Of a stretch of DNA of 30,093 nucleotides, positions 1-10,800 are shown piece after piece (within the stretch, counting starts at the first letter, position 1; every line of letters starts with the position of its first letter). Source of the DNA: Phaeoceros laevis (lineage: Eukaryota; Anthocerotophyta; Anthocerotopsida; Notothyladales); assembly GCA_049999765.1 (NCBI GenBank), contig JBNGIQ010007732.1:1-30093 (forward strand). Reading direction: 5' to 3'. The position numbers were made by a program, and so were the translations under genes. The notes below the pieces were generated by a model. The model had not been told where the DNA came from, made no database searches, and worked only from the letters and a program-made list of their open reading frames with translations.

Positions 1-336
1 ACAGGCGGTGGCGCGAGGGCTGATGGCTGAAGGGAGAAACAACAAAAAAATAGGAAAAACAACAAAGACACAAAGAAATGTGAGCACTCCCAGGACTGCC
101 TTGTTGAGACAATCACGATGCATGTAGTTTCAGGTCGATCAGACGACGGGAAGGCCCCCAAACAGGCGGCGGCGCAGGGGCTAATGGCTGAAGGGAGAAA
201 CAGCAAAAGAACAGGAAAACAGCAAAGACATAAAGAAATGTGAGCACTCCCGGGACGGCCTCGTTGAGGCGATCACGATGCACATGGTTTCAGGTCAATC
301 AGACGACGGGAAGGCTCCCAAATAGGCGGCGGCGGG
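1..336. repeat. 160-bp tandem repeat, two copies plus a partial third
   Basis: A unit starting ACAGGCGGTGGCGC begins at 1, again at 162, and a truncated third copy begins at about 322 and breaks off at 336. Copies differ by scattered substitutions, for example GGCTGATGG against GGCTAATGG and CGATCACGATG against CAATCACGATG. The array may continue left of the window. I see no coding potential in it. It could be a satellite or the repeated part of a transposon; the sequence does not decide. Confidence 0.9.
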
Positions 337-2548
337 ATCCCTAGGCACAACATGAAACAAGAGAGAGAAGCCGCCAAGTTATAAAGAGAAGGCGGAGTTC
401 AAGGGAGCCAAGTTCTTTATGAACATTCAACACAAAACAATTTCCGGACAACCTTAAACTTCAGTCATCATCTTATCTTTGCTCAAAATATGGCGCATAT
501 CCTATTCACCACTTTCGGGATAGACAGGCTCTGGTTACCTTTACAGAATGCCCTTTAAAGGGCTGCATCTTAATACTCGTTTGCAGGGCCTGCACTACTC
601 CTTCACACAAAGGTGTTGCTGCAGTCTCTAGGTCCATGGTGGGTACGTTGCTATTGCGAATCCGATATGGATACCTTTGAACAAAACAATGTGCATAAGA
701 CACTTAGTCCGTATGGTAAGAGGCATCCTTTCCCGATGCTCTCGGGAAAACTCAGTATGAACATTGTGAAATGCTGAAACTGCAAATCTTCTTGACCTGA
801 TTCCATATCCTCTCTTTCTACGACTGCATCCGATCCTCGTCTCAGTCATTGTCTGAGTCCTTGCTATTTAACCAAGCGTCCACGTCCCCTAGTGCTAGCT
901 GAAGCTCCCCGCACCGATGTGGTTTTCTGGCAAGCTTCTTTTCTCTCTCGACTGGAATTCATTTTCCACACGCAATAGACCATGCTGCTCCATCTTGTCA
1001 ATAACGTCCTTTGCTGACCTGGTCTCTTCAGTCCCATGCTTTGAGATGTGACACAACCATCTATGTCCTTCGATTCTTCCTTCTTTCGCTTGGTCTCAGT
1101 AGTCGGTGCCTTATTGCGCTTCACCCTGTCCTCTGCGCTTGTGCTTAGCTTGACTGAGCGCAGGTCCTCCGTGAGGTTAAAAGTCTTGTTGCATCGAGCA
1201 TCGACAAACATTTTCAATGTCAGTCGCTCAATTTCCTCCAATTTCCGGACGTCTTCCTTTCGGCCGAAAGCCCTCGCCCTGTTCAACTGCGCTTTTCATT
1301 TCCAACAACCTTCAAATTCACCCCAGTTTTTATCTGGATTGGAGTCAGAAATATTCCTCATCCCCACCCAGGGCACGAACTCCATATCCGCTCTTCCAAG
1401 CTCTGCCGGCGGTAGTTGGTCGCTTGCGGTAAAGTGAACCCTTACTCCCTCCATCGTCGGATACATGGCTCCTGTCCGGCCGCAATTTGTGGATTACGTA
1501 GTCCATTATAGGGGTTTCGCCACTAAGCGTTTCCGTCACGCTCCAGAGGTATTCCCTAGTATTCCCTAGTATTATACTTGTCGTATTGTCTGTACTACGT
1601 ACGAAATTGTGTAGCGCAGAATTTCGCCAAAAGTCGGGATCCCGGCATGCGGCGGAACTCGGCGATACCGTTTCGCAAAACTCGCGTGGGTTTTTAAAAG
1701 CCCGCTGAATTGCGTGGTATTTAAAATTTTTTTTCCCACCATATACAATTAAAGTTACCTTACGATTCCTACCTACTGTGCGATAATTTACATATGAATC
1801 CACGATTCATTTGAACGCTGATTCCGGCAACTAACCAAGTGATCACCTCTATCACTTCGTGTGGCCCAATTGCAATTGGACCCAAAAGCACGTAGTAAAA
1901 TTTCTTGTTCTTGTTCTTGTTCTTCAAGATATAAGCATGAGCTTCCCTAAAGAAGCTCCAAAAGAAACTGTACAAAATGCGTAACTATTGTACTGCCAGA
2001 GCTGGCGTGAAACTCGTGTGCCACAGTTTGGCAGTGACGAATTCGCCCACAGCGTGTTCACCTTCTCACTGCGGACGGAACAGCATGGGGGACTTGTTTT
2101 TCTCGCCTGAATGGGCACTCGTCAAGAACCTGGGTCATTCTACTGGTGGCATGGCTCCGGCACATCAACCCGACGTGGGTATTTGGCCTTCGCTCTTGTT
2201 GGTGTCCTCAATTTTCTCTGAGTTCCCGATGAATTGGTTGAAATTCCTGGGGCTGGCAGGAACAGAATGGCTCCGCAGACACGGAATGCAGTTTCGAGAA
2301 GATCAAGAAGCAGCTGAGCGGTTCCTCGGAGACTGTGCTGTTGGAGGGGCCTCTTCTCAAGCGATCCGAAACAGTGAGCAATCTTCTGTATTTGCATTTC
2401 ATCTGGTGCAAGTCTGCAGGGTTATTTGATTTTGCGTTGCCCGTGGTCTCCGGGGGCAGGTCTGCAATTTCTTTTCGGTGGGTCCTTTAGAGTGGTGATC
2501 TTCCTCCTACTAAACGACCTGTTCTCCTCAATTGTTTTAGCTGAGGAA
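337..2548. other. Region without a recognisable gene
   Basis: No convincing gene is visible here. Two minus-strand ORFs (1345-1803 and 864-1286) and one plus-strand ORF (1977-2429) are open for 140-152 codons, but none shows a motif I recognise. The 864-1286 ORF is strongly basic and rich in K, R and E. A 10-bp direct repeat ATTCCCTAGT lies at 1551-1570. A TTTTAG acceptor at 2540, nine bases before the ATG of the next gene, suggests that part of this stretch may be a 5' UTR intron of that gene. The minus-strand ORFs could be exons of an unknown gene or a transposon relic. Confidence 0.4.
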
Positions 2549-4557
2549 ATGGAACCAGAGATGGTTCACGTTGGATCCTTCGACTGGGAAGATGGAGTAC
2601 AGGTAATTCGATCTGTTCGCCACTGTAAATTGGGTTCGGTCAACTATGGCGTGGATTGATGGGGTTCTTTGTATTCGTGACTGAGCGTAAACAGAACCCA
2701 GAGAGGAGATGCGATGCCCAGGGGTATCATCATATTTGAAGCCAACAGCACCATAACAATGTCGCCATTGAACCTGCAGTGAGTGCTTGCGTGGTCTTCA
2801 CTCCCTTTTGTTCTGGTCGTGTATTTTAGATACAGGAAATAGCGATTTGAACGGCGTGTACTGGTGACTAAGTGGTTGCTCGTTGTGCAACATTCTTTCA
2901 CAGCCCAGCAAAGAAGTATGAGGGCTGCTGCTTCTGTATCCTTGTCATTCTTCTTCTTGACAAGCCTCGTACTACAGCTGTTCCTTTTAATGGGTTTTGT
3001 GTTAACTCTTGAGGTTAGATATTGGTACGCCTCAGAGAAAGGAGTATTTCCTCTGTGCAGAAACGCCACATGCTGCAAAGGCATGGGTGTCAACTTTAAG
3101 GTCAACAGTTTCACAGGCTTGCGTGCAGCGGACTATTCTGCTGATATATCTTTGTACATTAATCCTTTCAAATTCATGAGGTTTTGTAAAATTTCTGCTA
3201 AACTTGGAGTGTACAACCAAACCTATTGGTGTCTGTCGGAGAGCTTTGAATGCTTATTCCTTGGTCCTGGCTGAGGTACCTTTCTTGCTGATTCAAGGTC
3301 GGTAGCCGTGGTCTTGAAGGCACATCAGGAGGCTGTAAACTCCCTTTGTGGCAATGGTCAAGCCAAGACCGGCACTGTGGCTGCAGCTGTTGCTGTAGCT
3401 AACGCAACTGCCAAGGAAGCATCCAAAGAGATTGCTGCAAGTATGCAAATCTCCATGAAAGCTTTACTACACCTGAATTCAGCACCTTCTCAAACACCTG
3501 ATGTTGGTGTTGACGATCTGTCATTTATGAAGGTAATCCTGAAGGTATTATTCCTACCAGACCAAGATTATTTATGCTTTGTGTTGAAGATTTGAAGGTT
3601 TTGTGGATGTGCCTTTGTCAGTCTTGATGGTGGTGGTATTATTGCTGTAGTCACATATAGGGTTCTAGGCGGTGGTCAAGATTCTTTGGACATATTTGGC
3701 AGGAGACCCTCCGGGTGAAAGATGAAGAGCTTAAGCAAATGGCAAGTGATCTTAGGGCACGTGACTGCACAATTAAGGAGCTTTCAGAGAGACTTTCTGA
3801 GACTGCTGAGGCGGCTGAAGCCGCAGCGGCGGCTGCAACTGCTTTACATGTAGAAAGGGAAGCAGCCACAGCGGAGCTTGCACAAATGTACCAGCAAAAG
3901 CTTGACTATATACGGTCCTATACTCTTGAGGTTGATCCATACTGGCTAGTGGTTTGGGGTCTTTTTCGTTTGTTGTTGCAATCCTAGAAAGTGATGCTGT
4001 AGTGTTGCTCCAACTTGGCAGCAACGGGCTGGAGAGGATAGACTGGCAGCAGCCTTGAGTACTGCTGAGACCGCGATGCAAGAAGCACAGATGTGGCGTA
4101 AAGAGCTTGGCAAGGCAAGGGAAAGAATACTGGAGCTTGAAGCAGCTCTATTTCGATCACAGGAGAACGCCAATGATATTGCTGCAGAAGCTGCATCTTC
4201 AGTTCATGCTGCCAAGGAAAGCGAATCTGCTGCCACGTGTGCAAGAGAGGCAGCATTTCAACAGCTTGCACTGCTACAAGAAGAAGCTGGAAGGTATACA
4301 GTCTCAGGTTCTATTGTTGATGTCTCCTAAGTCGTGAGGAGTCCGTGCACTAGCATCTCATCCAACCCTGTTGATGTAGATTAAAGCTGGTGCAGCTGGA
4401 ACTAAGTCTGGCCTCAGAGGAGGAAGATCAGTCCAAGGACGGTTCCTCTGAAGCTCCTGTTGACATCCATGCTCATACAGTTGCCTCCTTGGAACCTCCT
4501 GTGGACATCCACGACCACACGGTAGTAGCTGTGGGGGCTACAACGGATTTTCCATGA
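2549..4557 (+). CDS. Spliced gene for a predicted coiled-coil protein, family not identified
   Basis: Exons I can support are 2549-2602 (start MEPEMVHVGSFDWEDGVQ), about 3298 or 3306 to 3532, 3703-3930, 4022-4293 and 4380-4557 (ends TTDFP then TGA). All these introns have GT..AG ends. Phases agree from the second listed exon onward, including an AG|A arginine across the last intron. The first junction does not fit in phase, so a small exon or another donor lies between 2603 and 3305. The protein is roughly 320 aa. It is alanine- and glutamate-rich, with long helical stretches such as KELSERLSETAEAAEAAAAA and ELGKARERILELEAALF, as expected of a coiled coil. The acidic C-terminus repeats PVDIHAHTV / PVDIHDHTV. 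No signal peptide or membrane segment is seen. It could belong to a plant golgin- or ELKS-like coiled-coil family, but this is a guess. Confidence 0.75.
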
Positions 4558-4898
4558 TTGCTCATTGGTTACAAAAGAGGTGACCCTGTATTCGGGGTCA
4601 AAGTCTAACTAAACGTACATTTGTCAATTTGTCGATATGTTTAACATCTTCCTTAGAAGAGGTACCGGTCAATAGTAACGTTGGGTCTATTTGAACAGTG
4701 CATAATGCAGCATAATAGCATCCAGTATGTAGACCCTGAGTTGTGAAACCACGTGCCTCCCAGGTACGCCCCATGTCCCTAGAGAATGGAGTTCCAATCT
4801 GCTGAGAATTCCAAAAGTGTGATTAGAGACATCACTTCTTGAAGGGGATGGAACATTCGAGAGTCTCAAATAATGGTGATCTACAGGGACCTCCAACT
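4558..4898. other. 3' flank of the coiled-coil gene, nothing recognised
   Basis: This AT-rich non-coding stretch follows the TGA of the coiled-coil gene and probably contains its 3' UTR. A minus-strand ORF of 105 codons overlapping it has no recognisable motif. It runs into the 99-bp repeat, so I treat it as chance. Confidence 0.5.
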
Positions 4899-5094
4899 CC
4901 ACCAATTGGTAGAGTTTGGCATCCCAAGCTATTCCTAAAAAGTGGAGTGTTGTTTTACTATAAAATATAGATAATATATATATGATAGGATTCCTGTCCA
5001 CCAATTGGTAGAGTTTGGCATCCCAAGCTATTCCTAAAATGTGGAGTATTGTTTTACTATAAAATATAGATAATATATATATGATAGGATTCCT
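4899..5094. repeat. 99-bp tandem duplication with AT-rich core
   Basis: A unit starting CCACCAATTGGTAGAG occurs at 4899 and again at 4998. The copies are nearly identical (AAAAAGT against AAAATGT, GTGTTG against GTATTG). Each ends with a run rich in TATA (ATAATATATATATGATAGG). The near identity points to a recent duplication. No gene lies in it. Confidence 0.95.
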
Positions 5095-5760
5095 CCCCTC
5101 TCCCTATATGCAATCACATCTCAAATATGACCTCTACATGTCCCACCATGCCTGCCCAAATCCTTGACTAGGGCTTTAACCCGAGTTTATCTATGAGTTT
5201 CGATACCCAGACCCTCCCACAGGAGGTAACTCCTCATTTTTTTTACGAATTTGATTTCACCTTATAGATCCTTATACCCAATCGGGCAAGTGTACGCAAC
5301 TTGATAGTAGTGGGACCTTGCGTGTGCTAGTTTTTACACTATGTACCAGCTGGTCTACTAATATCACCTAGGAAGCACATTTTTAGAATTGCTACCTATG
5401 TGCGGCCTCGAGATGTGCCTTGTGCCGCTCGCAGCCTGTCAAAATGTGCCTTGTGCCGCTCTGAAGTGTTCCATTCCAACTCCACGCAAACACCGGGTAA
5501 TAGTCGATTGTTGCTTGGCCCTCCCCCAAGTCTCCTGCTGAGGGAGGGAACTGTTTTTTGAGGCATCCTCCTAATATCTTTTCCACCAGTATTTCGAGAG
5601 TTGTCCACGCCTCCCTATGAGGCCCGGCCCCATTTAGCTCGCATAATGCCACCCCCACCCAAGTCTCCCGCCAAGGGAGGGGGAGGTGGGGAGTGCGCGG
5701 CTCGTGCAGCCTGCAGCAACACTTGGACCACCGTGAAGCCAGCTGTGTAAGGGGTCGTAG
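5095..5760. other. Intergenic DNA, perhaps degenerate upstream part of the LINE
   Basis: No intact gene is visible. The 18-mer ATGTGCCTTGTGCCGCTC occurs twice, about 33 bp apart, near 5411-5461. Open frames here on the minus strand lack recognisable motifs. Because RNase H remains of a LINE begin just downstream, part of this stretch may be its decayed upstream sequence, but I cannot show it. Confidence 0.35.
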
Positions 5761-6551
5761 CGGTGGCGCCATGTGGCACCACACGACACTACGCGGCATC
5801 CACGCTTCACTGGATCTCGGGCTACCACAATATTGTTGGAAATGAAGTTGCTGATTCGCTAAAGCGGCCACCCTCGTTGCTGATTCGCTAGCTAAAGTGG
5901 CCACCCTCCTCCCTGTGGCTGAAGCAGATCAGGTTTTGACCAAATCACGGGCATTTCAAATCATCAACTCCTCCATGATCTCCAGGTGGCATTACATGTG
6001 GACGTCTTCTTCTAAGGCATCTGCCTTGAAACATGTGGTGGGGAGTGGCCCATCATCGTCTGTGCTTAAACGCCTGACTGCTCATGATAGACGCATCTCC
6101 TCCTTCCTCACTCAACTTCGGATTGGCCACATGGCCATTGGGACTTACTTCTGCCGCTTCAACATTCCAGGGCTTTGTCACTAAAAACAAAAACATTCCA
6201 GGGCTCGCCATTCTGTCGTAAAGGTGGGGCTGCGGAGGAGACTCTGACTCACATCCTCGGCAAATGCCTTGCCATTCGCTTAATGTGGTTGCTAATCTTC
6301 AAGGGTCCTTCCCTTGCCTTCGTCAATTACTCAACAACAATTGGTCTCTTATTTTCTATGCATTGGTGATTATCTTTAGACAATTTTCCTTTTTTAGCTT
6401 GCTCATAATGCATTTCCTTTAATGGTGTCATCATAGTTAAGTTATCTTTTTGGTTGTAGCTTAGCTTACACTTTTGATGTTCTCTATTCTCCAGTTTGGC
6501 ATCATAGCCTCATGGTTGCACACGCCTAATGAACAAACAAATAAATAAACA
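5761..6551 (+). mobile_element. Non-LTR retrotransposon (LINE) 3' relic with RNase H remains
   Basis: The frame from 5808 reads HWISGYHNIVGNEVADSL, the C-terminal part of an RNase HI domain (the H-G-x-GNE-AD pattern seen in plant LINEs). A 29-bp duplication at 5847/5876 shifts the frame. The protein then continues at 5897-6184 with RIGHMAIGTYFCRFNIPG, shifts again, and ends at 6175-6369 with a zinc-knuckle-like C-x8-TLTHILGKC. This order is typical of the end of LINE ORF2 proteins. A second lesion is a 14-bp direct repeat AACATTCCAGGGCT at 6161 and 6192. A short A-rich tail AACAAACAAATAAATAAAC near 6533-6551 probably marks the element's 3' end. The reverse transcriptase is absent, so this is a dead, 5'-truncated copy. 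Confidence 0.8.
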
Positions 6552-6590
6552 TCGTAGGGCGAGCGCCCTGGCGCGTCATCCCGTGCGCCA

Positions 6591-6785
6591 TCACGATGAG
6601 GTTTTGGACCTCATTGTGAGGGCGATCAAGCAAGTAGTTACTCAGGCAGGTACCTGCCTTGAGTACCTGCCTGGGTAAGGATTCACTCGCCCTGCCGCTG
6701 GCCGCCATCACGTGCGCCCTCACAATGAGGTCCAAGGCGCGCCATCACGCGTGTCATCACGACGAGGTATTGGACCTCGTCGTGA
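6591..6785. repeat. Compact block of inverted repeats and hairpins
   Basis: Perfect 19-bp inverted arms lie at 6606-6624 and 6715-6733. A 16-bp perfect palindrome AGGCAGGTACCTGCCT lies between them at 6644-6659. A 12-bp stem with a 5-nt loop sits at 6591-6619 with one mismatch, and a related perfect 12-bp stem (TCACGACGAGGT / ACCTCGTCGTGA, loop ATTGG) at 6757-6785. Both hairpins are followed by similar sequence (GAGGGC, then CAAGCAAGTAGT or AAAGCAAGTAGT). No ORF accounts for this. It could be a foldback element or MITE pair adjoining the LINE tail. Confidence 0.8.
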
Positions 6786-6966
6786 GGGCACAAAGCAAGT
6801 AGTGGCGAAAACTAGCGCTAGCGGTAAATCTTAATGCACGCATGAGGGTCGCTAGAGGGTTGATAAGTAAGGGGTGAGCGTAGAGAACCAGGATGAACAA
6901 AGTACTCTTCTCATAAGAATCCTTCATTAGCCGCGCGTTTCGTGTTTCCTTGAAAAGGAAACGCCC

Positions 6967-7040
6967 CATCCTTTCAAGGTTAACTCTTAAGAGCCCGGGG
7001 TTTCATCCTTTCAAGGTTAACTCTTAAGAGCCCGGGGTTT
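6967..7040. repeat. 37-bp perfect tandem duplication
   Basis: A 37-bp unit beginning CATCCTTTCAAGGTTAACTC occurs at 6967-7003 and 7004-7040 with no differences seen. It contains CCCGGGG and a TTAACTCTTAA near-palindrome. The identity suggests a recent duplication or an assembly artefact. Confidence 0.95.
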
Positions 7041-7310
7041 CGAAACCCATGAAACTTCCGTTAGAAGGGTGTGAAAGTCGGCCATCAAACTGACTTCTCA
7101 CGGGTCTTGGGGTCTTGTGATTCTTGCTTGCTGGCCGCCAACCAAGGCGTCAAGTAAAGAAATTGATAGGATGATCCATGATCCAGCATGAGGACAACGT
7201 CACCTTTCTAACAATAACATACAAAGCAAAAAAATGTTTTTTTCTCATAGGAGAAAGTGGAAAGCATCGTCTTGGGGGGACCCCATAAAAATGTCCCATT
7301 GGGCTCGTAA
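7041..7310. other. Intergenic stretch, nothing recognised
   Basis: I see no ORF, RNA gene or mobile-element motif in this short non-coding stretch between two tandem duplications. Confidence 0.4.
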
Positions 7311-7389
7311 GGGTTAAGCTCCTATATAATTCCCCCTAGTGATGAAGCTCTTAAGGGTTAAGCTCCTATATAATTCCCCCTAGTGATGA
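7311..7389. repeat. 44-bp tandem duplication
   Basis: GGGTTAAGCTCCTATATAAT begins at 7311 and again at 7355. The second copy diverges after TAGTGATGAA near 7389. Each copy holds a CTATATAA box, but no gene follows on the plus strand, so I give it no promoter role. Confidence 0.9.
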
Positions 7390-7847
7390 ATTCATCAGCT
7401 GTTAGTTCCTACAAGCTCTTATCTTTAAGTCTACACCCGTTGGACTTTTCTAAAAATGCGTAAACTCCAATATAAGTGGAACACCAAGCCCGCGACCTAG
7501 TAGTTGATGTGCCTGCATAGTAACATCGTTGGATCATACTTTACACGCTCCATCCAATGTAGTGCCAACCCCCTCATAAAGTAGCACAACTTCAACGGGA
7601 CTTTGCTCTATGACCAAAAGGTTACTGGTAAATACTCAAAGATGTCTCCAATGCAGCAAGAGCCCAGATGATATCCCTCGCGGGATTCCCACAAATAAGG
7701 ATAGAACTTCCAGCTGTACAACTCTTCCCACAATGCAGAACCAACGGGCCAACTGGAGATTCATGGTCTCAGTTGGAACAGATAAGAAGCATATCCTATT
7801 TTTGTACAGGGTTGACGAAAAATCAAGGTATAGGACCTGTGTTCCAT
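7390..7847. other. Intergenic DNA and probable 3' UTR of the RAVE gene
   Basis: The RAVE/DmX-like gene ends at 7848 on the minus strand, so its 3' UTR should occupy part of this stretch. ORFs of about 90 codons on both strands near 7610-7937 overlap its last exon and are shadows. Confidence 0.5.
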
Positions 7848-10800
7848 TCAGGCTCCGTATCCTGCATGACTTACAGTTTGATGGCGGAACAACTTGACAA
7901 TGCCATCTGCGCCACATGTCAGAAACCCGACATCTAGCACTTGAAGATCTGTGACAGCAGCCTGCATCAAAAAAGTGCTGCTAGTCAATCGTCATGCCAT
8001 AGAAAGACTCTCGGTCAGCTTGTTAAACTCACTTGCTTGGCTCATACCTCAGTCTTAAGCTTATTAAGTAGAAACTCAAGTTTGCTAACTATTCCCTGAT
8101 TTTGCCATTTCAAATAGTGGGTAGGACACTATTTCCTACGCTCGAAGTACTCGCCTGTGGCACTGAGATGTGCGGACATTCACAATGGACAAAGAGAAAC
8201 GGAGAGAGCAACCATACATGAATTGCACCAAAGCCAGTTGAGTTGTGTCGTAAAAACATATGCCTGTCGTGCACTTTGGGCCAATGATCCACTAACTCAC
8301 ATGTGTTCACGTCCCATAATTTCACATCGCCATCTTTACTGGCTGAGATAAACAATGACGTACCAGGCACTGTTACTATACGTGCGACACCACCTGCAAC
8401 ATTTTCAACAGCCATAGAGCAATTCCGTGAGGGGCTGCATCATACAAATATTTGCACCGCCGCACCCTTGTCGTAACAGACAACAACCATTCCTTAGCCA
8501 GCTGCAAGCATGTCCTACCTGAATGTGCATGTGGCAGATACCAGCTCATGCCAGCTTTGCCTTGTTGTCCCTGTTTTCTCCCAACATTGTCACCAGGTTT
8601 TGCTGAATATTGGGTAGTTGGGGAGTTTAGAGGATCCCTGGCTGCTGCACGGTGCCGTTTTGCTTTGCCACCTGCTATGTACCGGAAGTCATGCACTGCA
8701 ATGTCACCAGCCTTCCCTCCCGTGACAAGCAATGGCACACTTGAGCTGCCGCCAACACCATTATCAAACATACTAATACAGCGCGCCCCCCCTACAACCA
8801 AGCAACTGACTATTTTAGACAACCTCTATGAGTCGGGTACTAAGAACCATAGTTTGCATGTCTTCTGAACAACCGCTGTTTTATGAACTGCTATTTTCAC
8901 TTACTCCGCCATTGGAGATGAATGAAGGCACAGGTCCGAACATTACCTTCATGACAGCTGACAGCACGCGATGCGTTTGGAGGTGCAAGTGTGTCCCAAA
9001 TGACAAGATTGTCCCCGTTTTGTGTTGCCCCAGTCGTTGCCAGTATGCTTCCGCTGGCTCCAAGGAAAGCAACATCGCTGAAAGAACAGTAGGAAGTGAA
9101 AACCATTTTTGTAGCAATATTCTCTGACATCTGTCCAATACCATGTTTTGACAAATTTTGAGGTTCCACTTACGACGCCAGACGGCTGAAGCACATCCGA
9201 GAGTCTGTCGGGCAAACATTGCTCCTTCCTCCAACCTCAAGTTGCCAGATGCTGACAGAGCCATCTAAAGCTGCTGATGCAAACCTATGACCACAACGAT
9301 CAAATTCGACAGCGGACACAGATGGTATCACATAGAGTGGAGGAACATTTGTGCCTGGCAAGACTCCATAGGTGGCAGTTGCCAATGCCTTTCCAAACTG
9401 CAAGTACAGATAACCATGCCGAGTTAAACTCAGAAGTATGCCATACAGCCATCCAAACATCAAACCGAAGGTGGATTCTACAAATAAAGGTTCTTTCACC
9501 CAGAACCCTTCCGATTCTCCAAGGAGTTGACTAATTCAGAGCTCAAAGGGTGGCCACACGTCCTCCATACAGTGAAAAATTTCCAGTTACAGGAAAATGA
9601 TAAAGTTTACTGACCTCCCAAAGATACACGTGTGTATTATCTGATCCAACCAGAAAAAGTGGTCTCAGAGGGTGTGCAGCCATTGCTTTAGTGTGCACGT
9701 TTTCCACTGTGGCAGGGGGATCCACCACACCATCTTCCCATTCTTCCCATCCCCAACCCCAAGCTCCCATGCCAGCGTATCCTGGAATGCCAAATCCAAC
9801 ACCTCGGCCAATATCCTTACCAGATTTAACTACAGCTGCCAAACTTGCTGTAGATCCGCCTACGCCGAGCCGAGTACCAAACTTGCTGCCAAAGCCTAGA
9901 CTGGTAGCATCTATTACCGGAACCGGGGTTGAAATCGAGCCTGCCCATCCATTCTTGGGCCAATCAGCTTCACCCCATAAGTTGTCCTTGCAGTGCAAGT
10001 AGGTGCTATGACTTTTGAGGTCAAGATAAATAATTCCCTGTACATAGATCAGACGATTGTATGTCAGGTCTAGATAATTAGACCACAGGAAGTCAGATGC
10101 CTTGTTATGTTTGTGTGAGCTTTCATGTGGCAGTCAAATATGACTACTGACCTTGTGATTACTAGCGACAGCTGCTTGTTGAGGATCGCAGGAGTTTACA
10201 CAAATAGCCTGTAAAAGATGCAAACCATATACCAAACATTACGTAAAGAATGCAAAAGATTGATAGAAATGTCTGGCTAGAAAACATAGTAAAAAAACAG
10301 TGCACCTAAATTCAAAGACCAAACAACTACATACACTCGTTTCTGGTACCTCAAATAACTCTCCACTTAAGTGAAGAATTTCTTCTGGGGCCTGAAAACC
10401 AAACAAACTCTTGACTTGAGGCCTGTCGGGACTTCTCACCGATTGATCGACAACTCCATTTGTACTGATTCCCAAATGCGAATGGTTTTTGGTTGCGTCT
10501 CCTGTCATCTTACCATTACCAGAAGGCCTTCCATCATCTTTTAGAACCGAGGAGCTTCCAGATCTAGTACTTGTTCCTGCTGAACTCCCTGGGCCTGGAC
10601 CAAAACATTTCTTTTCTGGCATACATGGTTCCCTGTAAAGAGCATATCTGGGCCCTACCACTCCTTGCAAACTCAAGGCAGAAAGTACCTTGTCTCTGGT
10701 AACCAGCAACTTCCACAGCTCAGTGCAGGCTCCTTTGTCAGCTACCTCAAGTCTTGGCATCGAGGCAAACTGCTCAGGTACAACTCCATGTGATGAACTA

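Noticed and set aside
1-336. CRISPR-like array
   Set aside because: The copies are directly adjacent 160-bp units with no spacers, in a eukaryotic context.
7311-7389. CTATATAA boxes as promoters
   Set aside because: They lie in a tandem duplication with no plus-strand gene downstream; the next gene is on the minus strand and ends here.
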